From a virus, in IMG/VR virus record IMGVR_UViG_3300032006_000068, positions 1-27,816 of that record: DNA of 27,816 bases; one strand, given 5' to 3'. Positions 5,269-11,839 of this stretch are shown piece by piece. Numbering within the stretch: position 1 is the stretch's first letter; every line of letters begins with the position of its first letter. The notes beneath the pieces are model-generated. The model did no database searches and was not told where the DNA came from. It saw only the letters and a program-made list of their open reading frames with translations. A program made the translations under genes and the position numbers.

Positions 5269-6026
5269 GCCCCATTATCAACGACCTTAGCTACAACCAA
5301 TCTGCAAGCGTTTGGGAGGACTGCATCAATAAAGCCCTCCTAAGCGCTTACGGGTTCGAAACGAGCGACGTTGATGCGTTCGCGTCAATGGACGAAGATG
5401 GTTATATCCTCGGTCGGTCCAGGAGTGCTATTGATGTGTTCGGGGCGTTCCTTTTCTTTGAATGGAAGTCATACGGCGACATGGATTTAAAAACCGGACA
5501 ATCCATATTTCTGTCCAATTTAATGCGCCTCCTGTGGACGCATCCGACAAGCAGGGGTATGGTTGTTTTCCTAAAGATTAGGGACGCCCTAGGGGCTGAT
5601 AACAGGCCCGTGATGGTAACCCGGGAGGCGCCGCGCGATTCTACGGCCGCGATGAATGACGACAGGCCTTATTTGGCGATGCGTTACAAGAAGCAGGAAG
5701 TAGAACGGGTAGGGGTTTTCATACCGCATCGGGGCTTCCACAATAGGTATTTCGCTAGACGTTACTGGTTAAAGCAACCCGGCAAAAACCCACACGATAC
5801 GCTGGTGGATTTTTTGGTCGGCTGGAAAAAATACAACACAACAAATCGAAAGGCCGATAGTGCAAAGGGGCCGCTAGACAACCTTGTTTTCGGTGGTTAT
5901 GACACAACGGCCAGTGGTGAACTCGGTAATTACGAAACCACAGTAGATGAGTTGTTCCGCGTGGGCCACAAGGAAGAGCCAAGGCCTCCCAACATGTTCG
6001 AGCAAAATAATGAAGCTTACAATTAA
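5265..6026 (+). CDS. Putative PD-(D/E)XK nuclease
   Basis: Starts at GTG 5265 inside the upstream stop (GTGA). In the 253-residue product, SAIDVFGAFLFFEWKSYG places Asp57, then Glu66-Trp-Lys68, matching the D...(D/E)xK core of the PD-(D/E)XK superfamily; Glu19 in the first helix could complete the site. Such phage enzymes process DNA ends or Holliday junctions, or degrade host DNA. The rest (residues 90-253) shows a strand-rich middle and an acidic C-terminus without further motifs. Assignment is by motif only. Confidence 0.58.
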   Translation: MSPIINDLSYNQSASVWEDCINKALLSAYGFETSDVDAFASMDEDGYILGRSRSAIDVFGAFLFFEWKSYGDMDLKTGQSIFLSNLMRLLWTHPTSRGMVVFLKIRDALGADNRPVMVTREAPRDSTAAMNDDRPYLAMRYKKQEVERVGVFIPHRGFHNRYFARRYWLKQPGKNPHDTLVDFLVGWKKYNTTNRKADSAKGPLDNLVFGGYDTTASGELGNYETTVDELFRVGHKEEPRPPNMFEQNNEAYN

Positions 6027-6261
6027 AGCCAAGGATAAGAAAACGTTTAGGAGTAGGGTTTTTGACCCGAAAGAAGTGAGGTTCGTTGATTTGCTGAGTA
6101 AACGCCAGGTAGCAGCGCATTTCGGCATTGATTTGAGGGTTGTTGAGCGAGCTATGGAGGCGCGACGTATTCAAACACTATCGGTAGACAATAACGGTCC
6201 GCGTTACGCAGTGTATGAGTCTGCTAGGATTTGGGCTGATTGGTATCAAGCTCAATCGTGA
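6010..6261 (+). CDS. Small helix-turn-helix-like protein, 83 aa
   Basis: Starting at ATG 6010 it overlaps the previous gene by 17 bases and ends the rightward operon. Residues 29-60 (LSKRQVAAHFGIDLRVVERA then MEARRIQTLSVDN) resemble an excisionase- or MerR-type DNA-binding domain (SKRQVAxxFGIxxRxVxxAM). No integrase is present, so an excisionase role is not supported; a transcription regulator or small DNA-binding factor fits better. Its stop lies one base before the parS site. Confidence 0.62.
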   Translation: MKLTIKAKDKKTFRSRVFDPKEVRFVDLLSKRQVAAHFGIDLRVVERAMEARRIQTLSVDNNGPRYAVYESARIWADWYQAQS

Positions 6262-6262
6262 T

Positions 6263-6278
6263 TGTTTCACGTGAAACA
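6263..6278. promoter_or_regulatory. parS: Perfect parS site (ParB-binding centromere)
   Basis: TGTTTCACGTGAAACA is a perfect 16-bp palindrome and equals the consensus chromosomal parS bound by ParB/Spo0J in most bacterial phyla. It is placed in the only convergent gap of the genome, right after the last early gene and before a bidirectional hairpin. No ParA- or ParB-like protein is encoded here, so host ParB is the expected ligand. ParB is a CTP-dependent clamp that loads at parS and spreads. Chance of a given 16-mer in 27.7 kb is about 6.5 in a million on one strand. Confidence 0.85.
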
Positions 6279-6285
6279 TTCTTGT

Positions 6286-6325
6286 GGCTCCGTAGTCAGT
6301 GGGTGAGGACACTGCCTACGGAGCC
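6286..6325. terminator. Bidirectional hairpin between convergent operons
   Basis: GGCTCCGTAG (6286-6295) pairs with CTACGGAGCC (6316-6325), and CAGTG (6297-6301) pairs with CACTG (6310-6314), giving 15 pairs with one T-C mismatch and an 8-base loop. It separates the end of the rightward early operon from the end of the leftward late operon. T runs are poor on both sides, so it may rely on stem strength. Confidence 0.7.
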
Positions 6326-6348
6326 CATTAACTCTCTAGGCCCAAGCG

Positions 6349-6564
6349 TTACGCTTGAGCGCAAATTTTATATATACTTTCCCCACCAGTATCAATCAAA
6401 ATGACGAGCGCTCGGTACATATCGGGTGAACCATGAAGCCAAATATCATGAAGCTTGTCCACTACGTCGCTGAATTCATCGGCCGCCCTGTCTGTCTTGC
6501 GGTCCGGTAATCCAACTTCTATTGTGAGAACCCTGCTGTAGGACTCAAAATCCGGGTTTTTCAT
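6349..6564 (-). CDS. Small hypothetical protein, last gene of late operon
   Basis: The 71-residue frame starts at ATG 6564 overlapping the stop of the metallophosphoesterase gene (ATGA), so the two are coupled. It is acidic and soluble (SRVLTIEVGLPDRKTDRAAD and IWLHGSPDMYRALVILIDTG). I do not recognise it; the coupling suggests a partner or accessory of the phosphoesterase. Confidence 0.65.
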   Translation of the reverse strand: MKNPDFESYSRVLTIEVGLPDRKTDRAADEFSDVVDKLHDIWLHGSPDMYRALVILIDTGGESIYKICAQA

Positions 6565-7514
6565 TTGGCCCAGCTTAGCGAGTACTGGAGGGCTTTCTTA
6601 CCTTGGGGAGCCACTCCGGACCGCGTGGGACTCTTCAGACTCAACCTAATCCACAGCGCTCCGTTGGGACTGGGTCCCATGCCTCGCTCAAGAGCCCAGC
6701 CTGACCGGGGGCCTGGGCCTAAACTGTATTCTTGTTTCATTCCTGGAACCACTACGTCTACCCTCTCGATGAGCTCTTCTGTGTACTTGGGGGGCCTGCT
6801 CCTTACTGCTGCAAATGTGTTCTGTCTTTCCTGGTGAATATGACCGGAAAGCATTAGTTGAGCATCTGGGGCGTACACCATACGGCGTTGCCCTTGCATG
6901 ACGCCTTGTGTCACTATTCCTCCGCCTCCGTGCCCGTGTGTAAAGAAGGCCGTGATGGTTGATGTTGGGGGCTTGCTCTTTGTTTTTAATTTAATTTCAG
7001 CTGTAAAGTGTCCGTATCCTGTGTAACCAAATACGTGGGTGGATGGCGCTCCAGACCGACGCGCTAATTTGGCTAGTTCTTCAGTGAGGTTAATGTCGTT
7101 GTACTTAAGGGCTGCGGTTTCATGATTACCCATTCCGCATTGAATCAGGCGGGGTAGGTAGGGTTTGAGTAACTGCCCTGCATCGTCTACTATTCTTTGC
7201 CATAAGCCTTTACGTTTGTCAGCTTGTGGGGCTAAATATTCGGACCGCACTCCATCGCGTTCAGCGCGTTTGTCGCCACTTCCTTGCATGGCGTCCCAAA
7301 AATCGCCCCCGTCTATCCAGTACGCATTCCGCTCTACCATTTCGTCTAGTATTTTAAATAAGAGTTTCCTGTTGCAATGCTGACTGTCGAAATGAATGTC
7401 GGACGTATACAAAATATCTTGGTGCCAGTCGCTACCGCTTGTGTTAAATATGTGTCGGGGTGCTCCGCTTGGCGTGAGCGTGAGCCTGTACGGGGGTAGC
7501 TTGGCGGTCGTCAT
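6561..7514 (-). CDS. Calcineurin-like metallophosphoesterase
   Basis: At 317 residues it carries the complete two-metal phosphoesterase signature: DIHFD (Asp39, His41), GGDFWDA (Asp71), GMGNHET (Asn130, His131), THGHG (His193, His195) and SGHIHQ (His225, His227). Enzymes of this class cleave phosphomono- or diesters of nucleotides, nucleic acids or proteins. There is no signal peptide, so it acts in the cytoplasm or as a virion component. Its place after the lysis genes is unusual. Candidate roles are cleavage of a defence nucleotide signal, removal of 2',3' phosphates or DNA/RNA end processing; the sequence does not choose between them. Confidence 0.88.
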   Translation of the reverse strand: MTTAKLPPYRLTLTPSGAPRHIFNTSGSDWHQDILYTSDIHFDSQHCNRKLLFKILDEMVERNAYWIDGGDFWDAMQGSGDKRAERDGVRSEYLAPQADKRKGLWQRIVDDAGQLLKPYLPRLIQCGMGNHETAALKYNDINLTEELAKLARRSGAPSTHVFGYTGYGHFTAEIKLKTKSKPPTSTITAFFTHGHGGGGIVTQGVMQGQRRMVYAPDAQLMLSGHIHQERQNTFAAVRSRPPKYTEELIERVDVVVPGMKQEYSLGPGPRSGWALERGMGPSPNGALWIRLSLKSPTRSGVAPQGKKALQYSLSWAK

Positions 7515-7516
7515 GT

Positions 7517-7849
7517 CTAGCCTCCTCCACTTAACAGCTGGATAATGTCGCGCAATTGTCCGCTTAATTGACTTAAAAGCAGCCCGGCGAGCAAAGTTAT
7601 AACACCAAGGCTGATAGAAAATCCGGCTACGTAGGCTCGCCGTTTTTTGTCAAGTTCTTCTAGCTTCGTTGCTCTTTCCTCTAGAAGCCTGACTCTTTGC
7701 GTGAGGGACGTTAATCCTTGGCCTGAATCCCCAGAGTGCACGGTGATATCTAGCCTGTCAATAGCATCTTGGAGCCGTTCGATGCGAGAGACTAGCGGTT
7801 TTAGGTGTTTTGACAAAACTTCGTCTAGTAGCGCTGTGGGGAGGGTCAT
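7517..7849 (-). CDS. Coiled-coil protein with C-terminal membrane segment (XhlA/holin-like topology)
   Basis: Residues 1-70 are heptad-rich (LVSRIERLQDAIDRLDITVH and LTQRVRLLEERATKLEELDK), then KKRR is followed by a hydrophobic helix AYVAGFSISLGVITLLAGLL and a short tail. The layout, coiled coil then one membrane anchor, matches XhlA-type lysis accessory proteins and some holin partners. An AGGAG ribosome site lies just upstream of ATG 7849, directly after the 7867-7900 hairpin. Function by topology only. Confidence 0.65.
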   Translation of the reverse strand: MTLPTALLDEVLSKHLKPLVSRIERLQDAIDRLDITVHSGDSGQGLTSLTQRVRLLEERATKLEELDKKRRAYVAGFSISLGVITLLAGLLLSQLSGQLRDIIQLLSGGG

Positions 7850-7860
7850 ATAGAGGCTCC

Positions 7861-7900
7861 TAAAAGAAAGGGCGCCGAGTCAAAAAGACTGGCGCCCTTT
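7861..7900 (-). terminator. Strong intra-operon hairpin with T-rich end
   Basis: AAAGGGCGCC (7867-7876) pairs perfectly with GGCGCCCTTT (7891-7900), and an inner AGTC/GACT pair closes the loop. On the minus strand the stem ends in TTTCTTTTA. It lies between the exported-protein gene (ending 7931) and the coiled-coil membrane gene (starting 7849), so it probably lowers expression of the last three genes. Confidence 0.72.
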
Positions 7901-7930
7901 GGTGCTTGGTATTTGTCTAGCTTTTTATTG

Positions 7931-8308
7931 CTACCACTGGATGGACGCAATTATATCTGATTGTATCCGGATATAAGTTGCCCCCTGTTGTTCTCCTACG
8001 GCTACCCCCGGCCACATCGCTAATGAAATGTCTCCCAGTTGCACAGTCAGCGGTCTGTACAGGAGTATCTCGTAGTTATCTAAAGGCGCCCCATATTTAG
8101 GGCTTATCTGGAGAAACACACCATAACTCTCGCTCTTCTCAAAGTAAGCGTTCACCGAGCAAATACCACTCGCCTCCAGTGGAGACTGGTCGAGACCTAG
8201 ATGTATGCACGGAGATACACGCATCGCGGCCGTAAATTGTTGGCCCTGAGCCGCTGAGAGCCACAGGAAGGCCCCCGCAAGGACCAGCAGGCGTAATAAT
8301 ACCTTCAC
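7931..8308 (-). CDS. Exported small protein, 125 aa
   Basis: Starts at GTG 8308 within the stop of the upstream gene (GTGA). The N-terminus MKVLLRLLVLAGAFLWLSAA followed by QGQ is a typical Sec signal peptide with cleavage near residue 20-22. The mature part (about 103 residues) has two cysteines (SPCIHLG, SGICSVN) and beta-type sequence. Its place between holin-like genes suggests a periplasmic or outer-membrane role in lysis. No spanin signature (lipobox plus proline-rich or coiled coil) is seen. Confidence 0.66.
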   Translation of the reverse strand: MKVLLRLLVLAGAFLWLSAAQGQQFTAAMRVSPCIHLGLDQSPLEASGICSVNAYFEKSESYGVFLQISPKYGAPLDNYEILLYRPLTVQLGDISLAMWPGVAVGEQQGATYIRIQSDIIASIQW

Positions 8309-8523
8309 CTGGGTAAACTGCCGCCAGATATGGGGGTATTGCCTTTGACCCTTCCGTTAACAACTGAGAACCCTAGAAGGGACCCGGCTATTATGAGGGC
8401 TATTGGCGGGATTTCAGGTAGACCCAACCCTAATTGCCCTAAAGAGAACCAGGCGGTTAGTAGCGCCTGGGCTACACCGCTCAGGATGGTTTTGGACGCC
8501 CAGAATGGTTTGGATGCTGCCAT
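8305..8523 (-). CDS. Two-helix membrane protein, probable holin
   Basis: ATG 8523 is chosen over an upstream start at 8616 because AGGAGG lies a few bases before it and the family usually begins with a KPFWxSKT motif. The 72-residue product has SKTILSGVAQALLTAWFSLG and IPPIALIIAGSLLGFSVVNG as two membrane helices, then GRVKGNTPI, a common ending in short phage membrane proteins beside lysins. Such proteins are holin candidates that release the lysin. A true holin role is inferred from topology and context. Confidence 0.72.
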   Translation of the reverse strand: MAASKPFWASKTILSGVAQALLTAWFSLGQLGLGLPEIPPIALIIAGSLLGFSVVNGRVKGNTPISGGSLPR

Positions 8524-8534
8524 GTTTTTTCCTC

Positions 8535-8942
8535 CTAAATTCCTAAATACAGACAATATACACTGTTGTTTTTTGACGTGAATAGCGCCATTAGAGCCGA
8601 CTTGTTGCGTAGCCACAGGTCAAAGACGCCTATCTGGCCTAAGCCTAGTGGCGATGTGATTAGAGGCTCTAGTCCGGCCGCAGTAGCGGCGTTCTGCCTT
8701 AATTCCTGGCCGTTATTCTGCTGGCCAGACGCTTCTAGAGCAAAATCTAGCTCTAAAATGAAGCTAATCCACTCCCCGATGATTTCGCAGTACTCTAATT
8801 CCGTCTCTTTTAGTGGTGGGCCGTATTTATGGACCATTTCAGCCGGGCTTAAGGCCTCTAGCTCGTGAAGCTCCTCCAATTCTTCCGCCTGAATAAACGA
8901 CGCTAGCAATAGTATGACTAATGAATAAAATAGAGCTTTCAA
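8535..8942 (-). CDS. Exported hypothetical protein, 135 aa
   Basis: Starts at ATG 8942, overlapping the lysin stop (ATGA). MKALFYSLVILLLASFIQAE is a clear signal peptide with cleavage near Ala19-Glu20. The mature part opens with an acidic helix (EELEELHELEALSPAEMVHK) and ends in a hydrophobic stretch with one cysteine. Its position between the lysin and the holin-like gene suggests action in the periplasm, perhaps as a lysis accessory. Family unknown. Confidence 0.63.
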   Translation of the reverse strand: MKALFYSLVILLLASFIQAEELEELHELEALSPAEMVHKYGPPLKETELEYCEIIGEWISFILELDFALEASGQQNNGQELRQNAATAAGLEPLITSPLGLGQIGVFDLWLRNKSALMALFTSKNNSVYCLYLGI

Positions 8943-9562
8943 GTCCAGTACTCCCGCCTAATGTCGAATTTAACGGCCCCGAATTCCGTTGGTCTCGGTC
9001 CCGTCACCCTGATTTTACCCCTAGTGACTCCTGAGATGGCCGTTAACACCCTATCAAGGGGAGAACGGTGGTCTATTACCATCTCCGTCCTCCAGCTGCC
9101 TCCAGGGTGGTCTAATTCAGGTTCTAACTTGTAATCCTCTACGATAGAAACGACTTTATGAAAGGCCTTAGGGTCAGTAGCGTATCGTAGGGGACCAGTC
9201 AAAAATAGGCCCGCCGCAAACCCAACGGCTGACCGCCTGCCTGACACTGCGTACGGGTACAATCGCTCAACGAGCCGCGAGTAATCGGCGATACTTTCGG
9301 ACCACGAAAGGTATTTCCTGAATTTAGCGTGCACCACGGTAATGCCGTAGGGTGTGATTTCTTCTGTTGGTAATTCATACACGGGCCCTGTCCATTTGGT
9401 CCCCGCTTTCAAGCCAAATAAGTTATTGGCTTGGGCAGCTAAGGCACTCTTAGCCCAACCCGACTCGTTAGCCGCATGAGCAGCGCACGCAGCCGGATTA
9501 ATCAAGTCCGAGTATTCTTGTGCTTCCTCCGTCACTTTATTTAGGAAGGCTTTAGGGTGCAT
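8939..9562 (-). CDS. Endolysin, FlgJ-type N-acetylglucosaminidase
   Basis: The 207-residue protein hydrolyses the glycan strands of peptidoglycan. HAANESGWAKSALAAQANNL followed by FGLKAGTKWTG is the glucosaminidase family pattern (ESGWGxSxxxxxxNNLFGIKA, W-x-G) with Glu33 as the likely acid catalyst. The domain covers residues 10-145; the remaining 60 residues may bind the wall or the tail. No signal peptide is present, so holin-mediated export is expected. It is the first of three overlapping lysis-region genes. Confidence 0.88.
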   Translation of the reverse strand: MHPKAFLNKVTEEAQEYSDLINPAACAAHAANESGWAKSALAAQANNLFGLKAGTKWTGPVYELPTEEITPYGITVVHAKFRKYLSWSESIADYSRLVERLYPYAVSGRRSAVGFAAGLFLTGPLRYATDPKAFHKVVSIVEDYKLEPELDHPGGSWRTEMVIDHRSPLDRVLTAISGVTRGKIRVTGPRPTEFGAVKFDIRREYWT

Positions 9563-9570
9563 GCCTAAGT

Positions 9571-10161
9571 TTACCGTACTCGCCGAACGAAAAACCGAAC
9601 CCCCCCATATTTCCGACTAGTGGTCGTATTATAAGCCCAGGCCTTCACGGTATCATTTAGGGCAAGCTCAACCATGCCACTACAGGAAAGCTCAACATCA
9701 ACAGTTCCGTGAGCTTTCACGCTTATTTTCCCGAACGTTGTGTGGTCTCCCTTAGCTCCGGATGAAGTCGTGCCCTTAGTTATCTCTAAAAGCCTGCTCC
9801 CCGTAGCGTTGGCTGGGTCACCTATCGTTACTCGACAATTGACAAAATACGTCCCGGCTAAACTTGCGTCCTCAATGCGAACAAGTTCTTCTCCACCAAC
9901 CCCACTGCCCCTAAGAGCATTAGTGCCTGAATTGGGACGCTGTGACTCGGTTGCTATGGCTCCGCCAGTACCTATGGCAGTCCAACTGCTAGAGCCAATG
10001 GTAGTCATTGCCGTGCGTGTCCCTATGCAGTACGAGTGGTGGGTCATGATGGCGTCCGCAGTGGCCTTTTTAGTGGCTCCGGATGACAGGGTTACGAATA
10101 AATCAGCATCGTTGTCATAAGTCGCTAGATGCAGCCCGTTCGTTTGTTTGATTATAGCCAC
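9571..10161 (-). CDS. Tail-associated protein, probable receptor-binding or fibre component (3)
   Basis: The start is GTG 10161, seven bases after GAGGAGGG; an ATG at 10218 would overlap the previous gene. The 196-residue product starts VAIIKQTNGLHLATYDNDAD, then is rich in Gly, Ser and Thr with beta-strand periodicity and ends GGVRFFVRRVR. Like its two upstream neighbours it follows an N-terminal linker with a beta-sandwich-like domain, the plan of short fibre or head-domain receptor proteins. Exact function unknown. Confidence 0.65.
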   Translation of the reverse strand: MAIIKQTNGLHLATYDNDADLFVTLSSGATKKATADAIMTHHSYCIGTRTAMTTIGSSSWTAIGTGGAIATESQRPNSGTNALRGSGVGGEELVRIEDASLAGTYFVNCRVTIGDPANATGSRLLEITKGTTSSGAKGDHTTFGKISVKAHGTVDVELSCSGMVELALNDTVKAWAYNTTTSRKYGGVRFFVRRVR

Positions 10162-10183
10162 TTGAATTCCCTCCTCACGGGCG

Positions 10184-10729
10184 TCACAGAGCCATCCTAT
10201 GGGCGTAGAAGAAACCACCTGATATATCTAGGTTTCCTCCAGAGGCTTGGTTACCTTCAACGGTAATATAGTCGTGAGGCTCGAGTTTCACGATGGCCTG
10301 AGCCGCTAAGTCCGTCACGACAGATGCACTCGTTGCCCGTTGATAAATGCCTGATAGTAAATCAGTCCCGTTTTTAAGTATTCGCACGCGCCTCGGGGTC
10401 GTATTAGCCGCAGAATACGCAAATTCTAGAGATGAATATACAAACCAGTATCCAGCGGTAGTCTCATCCACTCTCAGAGCTAGGCCAGGGGCGAGTGATA
10501 AATCAGTGGTGTAGCCGTCATCCAGGGCTTCGGTTTTCCACTCAATTTGGGTCCAAGTGTTGTTAGTTAGCGTCTGAGTGCCGTCGCTCACGCCCGACAG
10601 GGATACCCTCAAGTTAATGGCTTCAGTTAGCGCCGACACAGTAACGTAGCGAGTGTTGCCACCCTGTTCTATTACTAACTGGTCGAGATTACCGGGCGCG
10701 GTGCTAGATGCAAATCCTGAGAAGCCCAT
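10184..10729 (-). CDS. Tail-associated protein with C1q-like beta domain (2)
   Basis: Its 181 residues begin SSTAPGNLDQLVIEQGGNTR and YVTVSALTEAI, matching the upstream neighbour's SIAPVNSTDLLLIEDTSASK and YTTLKDL. This is the short phage tail/fibre attachment repeat in which a value line is followed by a VTVxxLxxxI helix. The C-terminal part (WFVYSSLEFAYSAANTTPRR to DYITVEGNQASGGNLDISGG) is a beta-sandwich of TNF/C1q type. Start ATG 10729 overlaps the upstream stop. Confidence 0.68.
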   Translation of the reverse strand: MGFSGFASSTAPGNLDQLVIEQGGNTRYVTVSALTEAINLRVSLSGVSDGTQTLTNNTWTQIEWKTEALDDGYTTDLSLAPGLALRVDETTAGYWFVYSSLEFAYSAANTTPRRVRILKNGTDLLSGIYQRATSASVVTDLAAQAIVKLEPHDYITVEGNQASGGNLDISGGFFYAHRMAL

Positions 10730-11289
10730 CAGGCTGGTCCCATCTTATAGGCGTACACGGTGCCGCCTTCGAGGGTACCAGCAGAACCGCTATATTGCTT
10801 CACTCTAACTTGAACGTAATCGTTGTTAGTGAGCTCTAAGAACGATACGGCACTAGTGCGAGTCGGTCCCCCGTCGATGGTCGGGTAGGCTGTCTCAGCC
10901 CCGCCAGTTGCGGAACCATTGATGCGCAGCTGAACTTCAACTCTTTTAGAGGAACTCCCCGCATCAGAAAACTGAACCTCTGAATAGAACATGTACATAC
11001 CATCCTGATTATCGTCAGATAACAAAATGAATTTAGTGTTATCAGAGCTAATGCCGGATATAGAGCCCGTATCAACACTCGGGGCGTCAAACTTCACATC
11101 CTGGTACACGTTATGAGCTGTAGCCTGCGCCTCAGGCGTGGTTGAGGTGAACCCCCCTATCAAAATACTATGATAAGCACTTAAATCCTTCAAAGTCGTA
11201 TATTTACTTTTACTCGCGCTCGTGTCCTCAATTAACAGCAAATCCGTCGAGTTAACTGGCGCAATGCTTGATGTGGTCGGCCATCCCAT
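10729..11289 (-). CDS. Tail-associated protein with C1q-like beta domain (1)
   Basis: The 186-residue protein is a paralogue in layout of the 10184-10729 gene: linker PVNSTDLLLIEDTSASKSKY, helix TTLKDLSAYHSI, then a beta domain with GMYMFYSEVQFSDAGSSSKR, VEVQLRING and DYVQVRVKQYSGSAG, a pattern close to C1q/TNF-like head domains that end in a short strand (VYAYKMG). Such domains trimerise on tail fibres and can bind sugars. Receptor binding is inferred. Confidence 0.68.
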   Translation of the reverse strand: MGWPTTSSIAPVNSTDLLLIEDTSASKSKYTTLKDLSAYHSILIGGFTSTTPEAQATAHNVYQDVKFDAPSVDTGSISGISSDNTKFILLSDDNQDGMYMFYSEVQFSDAGSSSKRVEVQLRINGSATGGAETAYPTIDGGPTRTSAVSFLELTNNDYVQVRVKQYSGSAGTLEGGTVYAYKMGPA

Positions 11290-11294
11290 TTAAT

Positions 11295-11837
11295 TCACCC
11301 CGTCTCCTGGTAGTGGTCGTGAGCCCACGAACTGTGAGCCGAGCCCTCGATAGGGGACCCGAATTTAGAAAGGAACTCGGCAGCGTAAAAGCGGTTGATT
11401 TCACTAAATCCGTCGCCCGCCTCGCTATTAGAAAAATTGGTAAGACCATGGAGCTCTATGCTATGTCCGACACTCTCAAAAAGCGTATTACCATCAGCAT
11501 CAGTAATAGCACTCCCGCTGCTATCGAGGATGGTTGAAGTGTTCGCACATTTTACAAGCCTCGTCGCACCTGTTACGGCCGCATTAAGAGTATCGCTATC
11601 GGCCCACGCGTCAAGGTTATCATCTGAGGAGTTCAACCACTTTAGAGCCACGATAAAGGGTTCTTTTATTCCGTCGCCTAGGACAAAGCTACTCTTTCCG
11701 CCGGGACCCCTTACAGCCCGCCTCCTGACCTCCTGACGCCGTTGAACGGTGAACCTAGAAGCAGGCAAGGCAGTTGCTGAATCACCCCCGCTGTTTATCA
11801 GGTACCAATACACTTCACTGCTTGTTTCTGCCGGCAT
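11295..11837 (-). CDS. Minor tail protein, 180 aa
   Basis: Located between the large baseplate-type protein and the three fibre-type genes. It contains RRRAVRGPGGKSSFVLGDGI followed by KEPFIVALKW, a glycine-turn rich beta segment, and an acidic C-terminal half (AGDGFSEINRFYAAEFLSKF). I do not recognise a family; the position implies a tail-tip or fibre-connector role. The ATG at 11837 is preceded by AGGAGG three to four bases after the upstream stop. Confidence 0.62.
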   Translation of the reverse strand: MPAETSSEVYWYLINSGGDSATALPASRFTVQRRQEVRRRAVRGPGGKSSFVLGDGIKEPFIVALKWLNSSDDNLDAWADSDTLNAAVTGATRLVKCANTSTILDSSGSAITDADGNTLFESVGHSIELHGLTNFSNSEAGDGFSEINRFYAAEFLSKFGSPIEGSAHSSWAHDHYQETG

Positions 11838-11839
11838 TA

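Noticed and set aside
6010-6261. Excisionase of a temperate phage
   Set aside because: No integrase or attachment site is visible anywhere in the complete circle, so only a general DNA-binding role is supported.
6263-6278. Reading the palindrome as an ordinary CACGTG repressor site
   Set aside because: All 16 bases equal the parS consensus, not only the central six, and no cognate regulator is implied; the operator alternative is weaker but not excluded.
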